Positions 7,059 through 13,375 of a DNA stretch of 13,375 nt are shown in pieces. Below the pieces are notes generated by a model. It saw only the letters and a program-made list of their open reading frames with translations, was not told the origin of the DNA and did not search any database. Source of the DNA: Candidatus Omnitrophota bacterium (GTDB taxonomy: Bacteria; Omnitrophota; Gorgyraeia; Gorgyraeales; Gorgyraeaceae); NCBI GenBank assembly GCA_013202925.1, contig JABMRA010000104.1:1-13375 (forward strand). The letters are read 5' to 3'. The translations under genes and the position numbers were made by a program. Every line of letters starts with the position of its first letter. Position 1 is the first letter of the stretch.

Positions 7059-7505
7059 GTGATAAAAGATGTGCAGGTGAAAAAGCTTAAATTGATCCCT
7101 GATGAGCGCGGCAGGTTGATGGAGATCCTCCGCTCCGACGAGGAGTTTTTCCAGAAATTCGGCCAGGTCTATATGACAACCGCCTATCCCGGGGTAGTAA
7201 AGGCATGGCATTATCACAAAAAGCAGGATGATTATTTTACATGTATCTCCGGCGCGATGCGTCTCGCGCTTTATGACGCGCGCGAAGATTCACCTACATA
7301 TAAAGAGGTAAATGATTTTATTGTAAGCCTGGATGCCCCGATGCTGATCAAGATACCGAGGCTTGTATACCATGGATTTAAATGCGTAGGAGACAAAGAG
7401 GCAATAGTCATAAATACGCCTACAATGCCGTATAATTCAAAAGACTCGGATGAATACCGGTTGGACGCGTTTAAAAACGATATACCGTATGACTGGAGAA
7501 AATAA
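7059..7505 (+). CDS. RmlC-like cupin, probable nucleotide-sugar epimerase/isomerase relative
   Basis: This 148-aa single-domain cupin belongs to the dTDP-4-dehydrorhamnose 3,5-epimerase-related family. The N-terminus DERGRLMEILR (15-25) matches the DxRG strand of RmlC. His51 (AWHYHKK) and His105 (YHGFKC) align with the two conserved RmlC histidines. By-eye alignment shows the RmlC Arg of RGLH replaced by Lys48, the catalytic Lys region (QGKLV) read as QDDYF, and the catalytic Tyr replaced by an aliphatic residue near 117. The domain is about 35 residues shorter than RmlC. It may therefore catalyse only one epimerisation, act as a 3,4-ketoisomerase, or be non-catalytic. The start is GTG at 7059, with GGGAG (7046-7050) placed 8 nt upstream; no better ATG is near the family's N-terminus. 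A gap of 87 bp holding a repeat follows, then rfbA. Confidence 0.85.
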   Translation: MIKDVQVKKLKLIPDERGRLMEILRSDEEFFQKFGQVYMTTAYPGVVKAWHYHKKQDDYFTCISGAMRLALYDAREDSPTYKEVNDFIVSLDAPMLIKIPRLVYHGFKCVGDKEAIVINTPTMPYNSKDSDEYRLDAFKNDIPYDWRK

Positions 7506-7508
7506 AAT

Positions 7509-7567
7509 AGGCTGAGGTCGAGGTTAAGGTTAAGAAGAACCCTCAGCCTCAACTTTATCCTCAGCCT
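7509..7567. repeat. Inverted/direct repeat element between cupin gene and rfbA
   Basis: AGGCTGAGG (7509-7517) is complementary to CCTCAGCCT at both 7541-7549 and 7559-7567, so two alternative stems are possible. The interior consists of GAGGTTAAGGTTAAG-like words and includes a small GGTT/AACC stem (7528-7531/7538-7541). No T-run follows, and the Shine-Dalgarno of rfbA lies outside the element. Confidence 0.8.
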
Positions 7568-7592
7568 TAACGTACTATCTAGTGAGGTAAAA

Positions 7593-8309
7593 ATGAAAGG
7601 CATAATATTAGCAGGCGGACTTGGTAAGAGGCTAGAGCCCCTGACCCGAATTACCAACAAGCATCTTCTTCCCGTCTATAGTAAGCCAATGATATTTTAT
7701 CCTATCCAGACCCTTGTGGATGCCGGCATAAAGGATATCCTCATAGTTACAGGCGGAAACCACGCAGGCGAATTCCTGCGGCTCCTGGGAAATGGCAAGG
7801 AATTCGGCCTAAAGCACATTAATTATACCTACCAGAAGGGCGAAGGCGGTATCGCGGAGGCGCTTGGCCTGGCAGAACATTTTGTAGATAAGGATAAGAT
7901 GGTTGTTATCCTGGGAGACAATATCATTGAAAAGTCCATCCGGCAGTATGTGGATGATTTCGCAAAGCAACCAAAGGGTGCAAAGATACTCCTTAAAGAG
8001 GTGGAGGATCCTGAGAGATTTGGAGTGCCTGAATTAAAAGGGGATAAGATTATAAAGATAGAAGAAAAGCCAAAAAAGCCTAAATCTAGATATGCTGTTA
8101 CAGGGATCTACATGTATGACGCAAGGGCGTTTGATATAATAAAGACACTGAAGCCGTCTGGCAGGGGCGAGCTTGAGATCACAGACGTGAACAATGACTA
8201 TATATCTCATAACGAAATGACATTTGCAGTATTGGACGGCTGTTGGACAGATTGCGGCACGCACGAGTCATTGCTGAGGGCTAACAATTTAATAGCGGGT
8301 AGCGGATAG
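7593..8309 (+). CDS. rfbA: Glucose-1-phosphate thymidylyltransferase, short form
   Basis: This 238-aa nucleotidyltransferase joins glucose-1-phosphate and dTTP to give dTDP-glucose, the first step of the dTDP-6-deoxysugar branch. The N-terminal signature is LAGGLGKRLEPLT (6-18), followed by NKHLLPVYSKPMIFYPIQ (22-39). LGDN (107-110) carries a metal-binding Asp. EEKPKKPKS (157-165), GELEITDVN (192-200) and WTDCGTHESL (218-227) complete the fold. It lacks the roughly 50-residue C-terminal extension of the 290-aa RmlA type, as is usual in short-form members found in diverse bacteria and archaea. GTGAGGT precedes the ATG at good spacing. The final codons (IAGSG and stop) overlap one arm of the repeat at 8293-8350. 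Followed by rfbB after 55 bp. Confidence 0.93.
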   Translation: MKGIILAGGLGKRLEPLTRITNKHLLPVYSKPMIFYPIQTLVDAGIKDILIVTGGNHAGEFLRLLGNGKEFGLKHINYTYQKGEGGIAEALGLAEHFVDKDKMVVILGDNIIEKSIRQYVDDFAKQPKGAKILLKEVEDPERFGVPELKGDKIIKIEEKPKKPKSRYAVTGIYMYDARAFDIIKTLKPSGRGELEITDVNNDYISHNEMTFAVLDGCWTDCGTHESLLRANNLIAGSG

Positions 8310-8350
8310 GAAGATTTTTTTATTTTTCTATACGCTATACGCTAAACGCT
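8293..8350. repeat. TACGCTA 7-mer repeats and inverted partner overlapping the rfbA stop
   Basis: CTATACGCTATACGCTA (8328-8344), followed by AACGCT, is a 7-bp tandem repeat (TACGCTA, TACGCTA, AACGCTA). Its reverse complement matches TAGCGGGTAGCGGATAG (8293-8309), the last codons of rfbA, at 14 of 17 positions. The 18-nt loop is T-rich. The right arm ends 14 bp before the rfbB start codon. The T-run lies inside the loop, not after the stem, so this is not a standard terminator. Confidence 0.75.
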
Positions 8351-8364
8351 AAAAAGGCAGGTCT

Positions 8365-9321
8365 ATGAGATTATTAATTACAGGCGGCTGCGGATTTATT
8401 GGCTCGAATTTTATCAGGTATATTCTGCGTAAATACAAGAACTGCAAGGTCGTAAACCTTGATAAACTTACCTACTGCGGCCGTCGCGAAAACCTGAAGG
8501 ATATCGAAAAAGACCGCCGCTATAGATTTGTAAAAGGCGACATCTGTAACGAGCCGCTCGTCAACAGATTGACCCGCAGCTGCGATGCGATCTTGAATTT
8601 CGCGGCATCCACACATGTAGATAGGTCTATCGTTGATGCCTCGGATTTTATACACACCAATGTCAATGGCGTGCGCGTGCTCCTGGACGCAGCAAAGAAA
8701 AACAGGATCAAGAGATTTATAAATATATCGACGGATGAGGTATACGGAAGCATTAAAAGAGGGTCTTTTAAAGAAACAAGCCTTCTTCATCCGAATTCAC
8801 CCTATGCTGCGTCAAAGGCAGGAGGCGACCATCTGGCCCTGGCATATTATACGACCTTCAAGACGCCGGTCATCATCACAAGAAGCAGTAATAATTTCGG
8901 GCCGTATCAGTTTCCGGAAAAGGTTATCCCATTGTTTATTACAAATCTGCTGGAAAATAAGAAAGTGCCGCTTTACGGGGACGGTTTGAATGTGCGGGAC
9001 TGGCTGTATGTGCTGGATAACTGCAGGGCCATTGATACAGTATTGCGCAAAGGAAAACCAGGCGAGATCTATAATATCGGCGGCGGCTATGAGATACCCA
9101 ATATAAAGCTCACACGCGCAATATTAAAGCTTGTGGGCAAAACCAGCAGCATGGTAAAATACGTGCCTGATAGACTGGGCCATGACAGGCGCTATTCCAT
9201 TGATTCAACAAAGATAAGAAAGCTTGGCTGGCAGCCGACAAAGAGTTTTGGTGCAGCAATAAAAGAGACAGTGGAATGGTATGAGAATAACAAAACGTGG
9301 TGGAAGAAGATAAAATGCTAA
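8365..9321 (+). CDS. rfbB: dTDP-glucose 4,6-dehydratase
   Basis: This 318-aa extended SDR converts dTDP-glucose to dTDP-4-keto-6-deoxy-D-glucose with bound NAD+. The Rossmann motif is TGGCGFIGSN (6-15). STDEVYG (122-128) gives the diagnostic Thr-Asp-Glu dehydratase triplet, and Tyr147/Lys151 lie in YAASK. RSSNNFGPYQFPEKVIPLF (173-191), GDGLNVRDW (205-213) and PDRLGHDRRYSID (268-280) are typical of RmlB. AASTHVDRS replaces the more usual AAESHVDRS. It is shorter than E. coli RmlB (about 360 aa) but within the family range. AAGGCAGG precedes the ATG. It follows rfbA, the enzyme making its substrate, and its stop overlaps the next start by 7 bp. No RmlD reductase is present in the window, so the final deoxysugar is unknown. 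Confidence 0.95.
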   Translation: MRLLITGGCGFIGSNFIRYILRKYKNCKVVNLDKLTYCGRRENLKDIEKDRRYRFVKGDICNEPLVNRLTRSCDAILNFAASTHVDRSIVDASDFIHTNVNGVRVLLDAAKKNRIKRFINISTDEVYGSIKRGSFKETSLLHPNSPYAASKAGGDHLALAYYTTFKTPVIITRSSNNFGPYQFPEKVIPLFITNLLENKKVPLYGDGLNVRDWLYVLDNCRAIDTVLRKGKPGEIYNIGGGYEIPNIKLTRAILKLVGKTSSMVKYVPDRLGHDRRYSIDSTKIRKLGWQPTKSFGAAIKETVEWYENNKTWWKKIKC

Positions 9322-10619
9322 ATGAGCTAAAATCCAAGATCAAGGATAAAACCGCGAATATCGGCATAATCGGCCTGGGTTATGTGGGCCTGCCCCTTGC
9401 GGTAGAATTTGCCAAGGCCGGCTTCACTGTAACAGGGTTTGACACCGAAGAAGCCAAGATCTCGCATATTAAGAAAGGCGAATCATACATACCGGATGTC
9501 TCATCCAAGGATGTCAAGGGTTTGGCATCATCCGGGAAATTACAAGCTACCTCTGATAAAAAATCATTAAACAAGATGGACGTCATCATCATATGCGTGC
9601 CCACGCCTCTCAGAAAGACCAAGGAGCCGGATATATCATTTATCCTCGCGGCAGCGGAAGATATAAATGCCAATCTCAGAAAAGGTCAGCTTATAGTCCT
9701 TGAAAGCACTACTTACCCCGGCACAACAGAAGAGGTGATACTCCCGAAGTTAGGAGGGAATGGCCTGAAGGTAGGCAAGGATTTATACATAGCATTTTCC
9801 CCTGAAAGGGTAGACCCGGGAAACGCGAAATACAAGACAAAGGACATCCCTAAGATAGTAGGCGGCATTACAGACATCTGCACCGAGCTTGCCAGGTTTT
9901 TATATTCTCAGATAATCAAAGAGGTGATCACTGTCTCGAACACGCGCGCGGCAGAGATGGTGAAGCTCCTTGAAAATACATTCCGCGCCGTAAATATAGC
10001 CCTTATAAATGAGCTGGCGCTTGCATGCAATAAAATGGACCTCGACATCTGGGAGATCATCGACGCTGCGAAAACAAAACCATTTGGTTTTATGCCGTTT
10101 TTTCCAGGGCCCGGCCTGGGAGGGCACTGCCTTCCTTGCGACCCGATCTATCTTTCATGGAAGGCGCGGAACCATGGTTTTGAGGCGCGCCTCATAGAGC
10201 TCGCGGCAGAGATCAATTCACGCATGCCGCACTATATTGTTGATAAGATAATCGACGCATTAAATGAACAGAAAAAAGCGCTCAAGGGCTCAAAGGTCCT
10301 TGTAATCGGAGTCACGTATAAAAAAGACATAAATGACACAAGGGAATCTCCTGCGCTTACGATAATGGATTCCCTGCTTGAAAAAGAGGCGAAACTCCAG
10401 TATCATGATCCGCTTGTTTCAGATTTTCAGGTGGACGGGTTAAAGTTAAAATCCATAGACCTGACCAAAGAGAACATTGGTTCGAGCGACTGCGTTGTAA
10501 TATTGACAGACCATTCCAACGTGGATTATAAACTGATAGTGGATAGCGCGAATCTCATTATTGACACGCGCAATGTATTGAAGGAGTTCAAGGGAAACAG
10601 CAAGATAGTAAAATTATAA
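9315..10619 (+). CDS. wbpA: UDP-N-acetylglucosamine 6-dehydrogenase (WbpA-type)
   Basis: This 434-aa nucleotide-sugar dehydrogenase most likely oxidises UDP-GlcNAc to UDP-GlcNAc uronate. The Rossmann motif is GIIGLGYVGLPLA (17-29). CVPTPL (94-99), ESTTYPGTT (130-138) and FSPERVDPGN (161-170) are characteristic of the WbpA/WecC group rather than Ugd. The catalytic segment GPGLGGHCLPCDPIYL places the nucleophile at Cys272. The C-terminal domain has GVTYKKDINDTRESPA (332-347). The ATG at 9315 is preferred over an in-frame GTG at 9297: GGAAGAAG lies just upstream, and the start overlaps the rfbB stop in the coupled style of this operon. WecC (UDP-ManNAc dehydrogenase) is the alternative function. 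No 3-oxidase or transaminase of the WbpB/WbpE route is seen here. It is followed by a 97-bp gap holding a palindrome. Confidence 0.88.
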   Translation: MLNELKSKIKDKTANIGIIGLGYVGLPLAVEFAKAGFTVTGFDTEEAKISHIKKGESYIPDVSSKDVKGLASSGKLQATSDKKSLNKMDVIIICVPTPLRKTKEPDISFILAAAEDINANLRKGQLIVLESTTYPGTTEEVILPKLGGNGLKVGKDLYIAFSPERVDPGNAKYKTKDIPKIVGGITDICTELARFLYSQIIKEVITVSNTRAAEMVKLLENTFRAVNIALINELALACNKMDLDIWEIIDAAKTKPFGFMPFFPGPGLGGHCLPCDPIYLSWKARNHGFEARLIELAAEINSRMPHYIVDKIIDALNEQKKALKGSKVLVIGVTYKKDINDTRESPALTIMDSLLEKEAKLQYHDPLVSDFQVDGLKLKSIDLTKENIGSSDCVVILTDHSNVDYKLIVDSANLIIDTRNVLKEFKGNSKIVKL

Positions 10620-10624
10620 ACAGT

Positions 10625-10695
10625 TGTCATTGCGAGGAGCAAAGCGACGAAGCAATCTAAAAGCATGAGATTGCTTCGCTTCGCTCGCAATGACA
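10625..10695. repeat. Dispersed-type palindrome (TGTCATTGCGAG ... CTCGCAATGACA)
   Basis: The left arm (10625-10658) and right arm (10668-10695) form a 12-bp outer stem, TGTCATTGCGAG/CTCGCAATGACA, and a 10-bp inner stem, GAAGCAATCT/AGATTGCTTC. A 9-nt loop (10659-10667) lies between them. The stems are separated by unequal interior segments (12 nt against 6 nt). The outer stem shares TCATTGCGA with the tandem array at 1-186, whose loops are also 9 nt. The element starts 5 bp after the wbpA stop and ends 6 bp before the Shine-Dalgarno of the next gene. The family resembles palindromes widespread in several environmental phyla. Confidence 0.9.
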
Positions 10696-10716
10696 CCTAT
10701 GCGGAGAGAAGGTATT

Positions 10717-11649
10717 ATGTATTTTCTTGTCACTGGTGGGGCTGGTTTTATCGGCTCGCATATAGTTGATGCGCTTGTAAAAAATGGCGATAAGGTAGCA
10801 GTTATCGATGATTTTAGCTCTGGCCTGCGCGAGAATTTACAAGGCGCAGCGGATAAGATAGAGCTTGTAGAAGGCGATATAAGAGACAAGGTCATCGTCA
10901 GTAAAATCATGCAGGGCGTTGACTATGTACTTCACCAGGCAGCATTGAGGAGCGTGCCAAAGTCGCTTGGGAATCCAGCGCTCTATAATGATGTAAATAT
11001 AAACGGGACACTGAATATCCTGACAGCGGCTAAAGAGGCAAAGGTAAAGCGCGTGGTTTTTGCCTCATCCAGCTCTATTTACGGAGAGACTGACAGACTC
11101 CCTGAAAAAGAGGATTTTCTGCCGCTTTTGATCTCACCATATGCCCTTACCAAGCTTGCCGGCGAATATTATTGCAGGATATTTAGCGAGATTTACGGGC
11201 TTGAGACAGCATCGCTTCGTTACTTCAATGTATTCGGGCCCAGGCAGAGCCTGGAAAACCAATACGCTGTTGTAATACCCAAGTTTATTACATGCATGCT
11301 CAGGGATGAAGCCCCGCCTATCCACGGCGATGGTAAACAGACGCGCGATTTTACTTATGTAGAGAATGTGGTTCAGGCCAATATAAAGGCCGCTACAACG
11401 CCTGGTGTAAAATGCGAGGTCTTAAATATTGCCTGCGGCAGGGCCTATAGCGTGCTGGATATCGTTAAATACGTAAATAAGATCCTTAAAAAGGATATAA
11501 ATCCAAAACTAGGCCCTATACGGCCAGGAGACGTGAAGCATACACTGGCAGATATAGCTAAGGCAAAGAAGCTCATAAAGTTTGATCCAAAGGTCGGATT
11601 TGAACAAGGGCTTATAAAGACAGTAGAATATTTTTCGGAGGCAAAATGA
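10717..11649 (+). CDS. UDP-GlcNAc/UDP-glucose 4-epimerase (WbpP/GalE-type SDR)
   Basis: This 310-aa extended SDR probably interconverts gluco and galacto forms of a UDP-sugar. NAD binding is by TGGAGFIGSH (6-15). ASSSSIYG (116-123) supplies the catalytic Ser, and Tyr142/Lys146 lie in YALTK. RYFNVFGPRQ (168-177) followed by QYAVVIPKF (182-190), and GDGKQTRDFTYVENVVQAN (204-222), fit the WbpP/Gne subgroup that accepts N-acetylated sugars; HQAALRSVPKS (73-83) agrees with this. The position right after wbpA favours UDP-GlcNAc or its uronate as substrate, giving a GalNAc or GalNAcA donor. The ATG at 10717 has GGAGAGAAGG (10702-10711) upstream; an in-frame ATG at 10690 lies inside the palindrome and is rejected. 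The stop overlaps gmd by 4 bp. Plain GalE activity cannot be excluded. Confidence 0.87.
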   Translation: MYFLVTGGAGFIGSHIVDALVKNGDKVAVIDDFSSGLRENLQGAADKIELVEGDIRDKVIVSKIMQGVDYVLHQAALRSVPKSLGNPALYNDVNINGTLNILTAAKEAKVKRVVFASSSSIYGETDRLPEKEDFLPLLISPYALTKLAGEYYCRIFSEIYGLETASLRYFNVFGPRQSLENQYAVVIPKFITCMLRDEAPPIHGDGKQTRDFTYVENVVQANIKAATTPGVKCEVLNIACGRAYSVLDIVKYVNKILKKDINPKLGPIRPGDVKHTLADIAKAKKLIKFDPKVGFEQGLIKTVEYFSEAK

Positions 11650-12620
11650 AGAAAGCTCTTATCACAGGCATCACTGGCCAGGACGGCGCATACCTGTCAA
11701 GATTACTTTTAGAAAAGGGCTATGAAGTCCATGGTATTGTCAGGCGCGTTGCGCTGGAAGACCCTGAACATCGCCTGTGGCGCATAAAGGATATACTGGG
11801 GAAACTGAATCTTCATTCCGGTTCCCTTGAGAGCTACGCTAGCTTATTCGACGTGGTAGAAAAGGTCAAGCCGGACGAATGTTATCACCTGGGTGCCCAG
11901 AGTTTTGTGAGTTATTCCTTTGAGGATGAATTTTCCACTATAAATACCAATATTAACGGCACGCATTATATCCTCTCAGCATTAAAAAACAAGGCGCCTA
12001 AATGTAAGTTTTACTTTGCCGCTAGTTCCGAGCAATTTGGCCAGGTTAAAGAAGTGCCGCAGAAAGAGACCACTCCATTTCATCCGCGCTCGCCATATGG
12101 CATATCAAAAGTCGCTGGTTTTGATCTGACCCGTAATTACCGCGAGGCATACGATCTCTTTGCCTGCAACGGTATACTTTTTAACCACGAATCCCCCATG
12201 CGCGGATATGAGTTTGTCACACGAAAGATATCCAGAGGTGTTGCCAAAATAAAATCAGGACTTAGCAAAGAATTACGACTTGGTAACCTTGACGCAAAAA
12301 GAGACTGGGGATTTGCAGGAGATTTTATAGAGGCAATGTACATGATGCTCCAGCAGGATAAGCCGGATGATTATGTGATTGCTACCGGTGAGACGCACAC
12401 AGTCAAGGAATTTGCAGAGCTTGCTTTTAGCCATGCAGGCCTTAACTGGAAGGAGCATGTAAAGACAGACGAGACATTATTCAGGCCTGCGGAGGTCCAT
12501 GAATTAAGAGGCGATTTTACTAAGGCCAGGAAGAAACTTGGTTGGAAGCCAAAGGTGGCTTTTGAAGAATTAGTCAAGATGATGGTCGATGAAGATCTAA
12601 AAAGGGTAGGAAGTGGCTAA
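11646..12620 (+). CDS. gmd: GDP-mannose 4,6-dehydratase
   Basis: This 324-aa extended SDR converts GDP-D-mannose to GDP-4-keto-6-deoxy-D-mannose, the precursor of GDP-fucose, GDP-rhamnose or GDP-perosamine. The cofactor motif TGITGQDGAYL (7-17) is the GMD signature. ASSEQFG (126-132), Tyr151/Lys155 in YGISK, NHESPMRGYEFVTRKIS (180-196), GNLDAKRDWGFAGD (213-226) and ATGETHTVKEF (246-256) are all typical. The active-site triplet reads SSE where many members have TSE. The start overlaps the preceding stop (ATGA, 11646-11649), and the end overlaps the next GTG start by 8 bp. No GDP-mannose synthesis gene and no partner reductase (Fcl, Rmd) or aminotransferase (Per) is in view, so the end product is open. 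Confidence 0.95.
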   Translation: MKKALITGITGQDGAYLSRLLLEKGYEVHGIVRRVALEDPEHRLWRIKDILGKLNLHSGSLESYASLFDVVEKVKPDECYHLGAQSFVSYSFEDEFSTINTNINGTHYILSALKNKAPKCKFYFAASSEQFGQVKEVPQKETTPFHPRSPYGISKVAGFDLTRNYREAYDLFACNGILFNHESPMRGYEFVTRKISRGVAKIKSGLSKELRLGNLDAKRDWGFAGDFIEAMYMMLQQDKPDDYVIATGETHTVKEFAELAFSHAGLNWKEHVKTDETLFRPAEVHELRGDFTKARKKLGWKPKVAFEELVKMMVDEDLKRVGSG

Positions 12621-13375
12621 AACAGCATTGATTACAGGCGGGGCAGGGTTTTTAGGTTCGCATTTGTGCGAGCGCTTCCTGAAAGAGGGCTATAAGGTCA
12701 TATGCATGGATAACCTTATAACAGGCACTCTTTCCAATATAACTCACTTTGAAAAAAATCCGGGATTCAAATTCATAAGGCATGATGTCTCAAAATACAT
12801 AGATATCGACGATAAAATAGACATTGTCCTGCATTTCGCCTCTCCCGCAAGCCCGGTAGATTACCTGAATTATCCTATCCAGACGCTCAAGGTAGGTTCC
12901 CTGGGCACGCATAATGCCCTCGGAGTCGCAAAAGAGAAAAAGGCCAGATTTCTGCTTGCCTCCACTTCAGAGATCTACGGGGATCCAAAGATCCATCCCC
13001 AGCCTGAAACCTATTACGGCCACGTAAATTGTGTAGGGCCCAGGGGCGTATACGACGAGGCAAAACGCTTTGCAGAGGCCATTACCATGGCCTATCATAA
13101 GACTCATAAGGTTGATACAAAGATAGTACGTATTTTTAATACATCAGGACCGAGGATGAGGAAGGATGATGGCAGGGCAGTCCCTAATTTTATAAATCAG
13201 GCTTTAAAAAATGAGCCTATTACTGTTTATGGTAAAGGCGCTCAGACCAGGTGCTTTTGTTTTGTATCAGACCTTATAGAGGGCATATATTTATTGAGTC
13301 AGTCAGATATCCACGGCCCTATAAATATCGGGAATCCAGAAGAGTTAAAGATCATAGACCTTGACAAAAAGATAA
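12613..13375 (+). CDS. uxs: UDP-glucuronate decarboxylase (UDP-xylose synthase), 3' truncated by window
   Basis: This reading frame stays open from a GTG at 12613 to the window end (254 full codons), so roughly the last 60 residues of a typical family member are missing. It makes UDP-xylose from UDP-glucuronate by NAD+-dependent oxidation, decarboxylation and re-reduction. The motifs are ALITGGAGFLGSHLCERF near the N-terminus, HFASPASPVDYLNYPIQTLK, ASTSEIYGDP with the catalytic Ser/Glu, and GPRGVYDEAKRFAE, which carries the YxxxK pair and is diagnostic for UXS. FNTSGPRM replaces the usual FNTYGPRM, and TRCFCFVSDL the usual TRSFCYVDDL. No ATG lies near the family's expected N-terminus; AGGGTAGG (12603-12610) can serve as ribosome site for the GTG. 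The start overlaps gmd by 8 bp. The ugd product at 5765-7054 is its substrate. The ArnA-type decarboxylase is a less likely reading. Confidence 0.93.
   Translation, partial: MAKTALITGGAGFLGSHLCERFLKEGYKVICMDNLITGTLSNITHFEKNPGFKFIRHDVSKYIDIDDKIDIVLHFASPASPVDYLNYPIQTLKVGSLGTHNALGVAKEKKARFLLASTSEIYGDPKIHPQPETYYGHVNCVGPRGVYDEAKRFAEAITMAYHKTHKVDTKIVRIFNTSGPRMRKDDGRAVPNFINQALKNEPITVYGKGAQTRCFCFVSDLIEGIYLLSQSDIHGPINIGNPEELKIIDLDKKI

Noticed and set aside
8310..8344. Intrinsic terminator between rfbA and rfbB
   Set aside because: The T-run sits in the loop before the right arm, not after the stem, and rfbB follows closely in the same pathway.
8735..8989. 84-aa + strand frame inside rfbB
   Set aside because: It is an out-of-frame shadow of conserved rfbB sequence, rich in Arg and Ser, with no ribosome site.
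9297..9314. Upstream GTG start for the WbpA-type dehydrogenase
   Set aside because: It lies deeper inside rfbB and would consume the GGAAGAAG that serves as ribosome site for the ATG at 9315.
8365..9321. Annotation of rfbB as a UDP-glucose 4-epimerase or UDP-glucuronate decarboxylase
   Set aside because: The Thr-Asp-Glu triplet in STDEVYG and the PDRLGHDRRYSID segment are specific to dTDP-glucose 4,6-dehydratases.
10690..10716. Upstream ATG start for the WbpP/GalE-type epimerase
   Set aside because: It lies within the right arm of the palindrome and adds nine non-conserved residues. The ATG at 10717 has a good Shine-Dalgarno sequence and begins at the Rossmann strand.

Overview
The window reads as part of a chromosome of an uncultured Gram-negative bacterium. 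The Gram-negative inference rests on a full-length LptD, the outer-membrane LPS translocon. Base composition looks roughly balanced to slightly AT-rich, with heavy AGG/AGA arginine and ATA isoleucine use. Dispersed palindromes built on a TCATTGCGA...GAAGCAATC core recall genomes of Omnitrophota, Nitrospirota and related groups. That placement (Omnitrophota favoured) is inference, because no rRNA or ribosomal-protein gene is present. All genes lie on the + strand.

Layout. Positions 1-186 hold three copies of a 62-bp repeat, each carrying an 11-bp inverted repeat; the array may continue off the left edge. A membrane-anchored GAF-GGDEF diguanylate cyclase follows (204-1487). A 199-bp gap (1488-1686) contains two long hairpins and a possible promoter. 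From 1687 to the right edge there is one long, tightly packed gene series: ROK-family sugar kinase, lptD, CDP-tyvelose/paratose 2-epimerase-like SDR, UDP-glucose 6-dehydrogenase, a small RmlC-like cupin, short-form glucose-1-phosphate thymidylyltransferase (rfbA), dTDP-glucose 4,6-dehydratase (rfbB), WbpA-type UDP-GlcNAc dehydrogenase, WbpP/GalE-type 4-epimerase, GDP-mannose 4,6-dehydratase (gmd), and a UDP-glucuronate decarboxylase (UDP-xylose synthase) cut by the window end. Four junctions overlap by 4-8 bp; most others are separated by 4-11 bp.

How the genes work together. Nine consecutive genes make or convert activated sugars, and they sit directly behind the LPS export gene. The branches are UDP-Glc to UDP-GlcA to UDP-Xyl; Glc-1-P to dTDP-Glc to dTDP-4-keto-6-deoxyglucose; UDP-GlcNAc to its uronate, with 4-epimerisation to the galacto form; and GDP-Man to GDP-4-keto-6-deoxymannose. 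The reductases that would finish the dTDP and GDP branches, the early CDP-glucose enzymes, and all glycosyltransferases, flippases and polymerases are absent here and must lie downstream or elsewhere. The likely product is precursors for O-antigen, capsule or another surface glycan.

No clearly new enzymatic system is visible. The more unusual content is non-coding: in the operon from 1687 on, each of the three gaps longer than 50 bp (7506-7592, 8310-8364, 10620-10716) is filled by a different repeat or inverted-repeat element. One element supplies the last codons and stop of rfbA, and one belongs to the same word family as the 5' tandem array. Among proteins, the RmlC-like cupin lacks most canonical epimerase residues, the CDP-tyvelose-type epimerase is an orphan, and LptD has a three-cysteine set.
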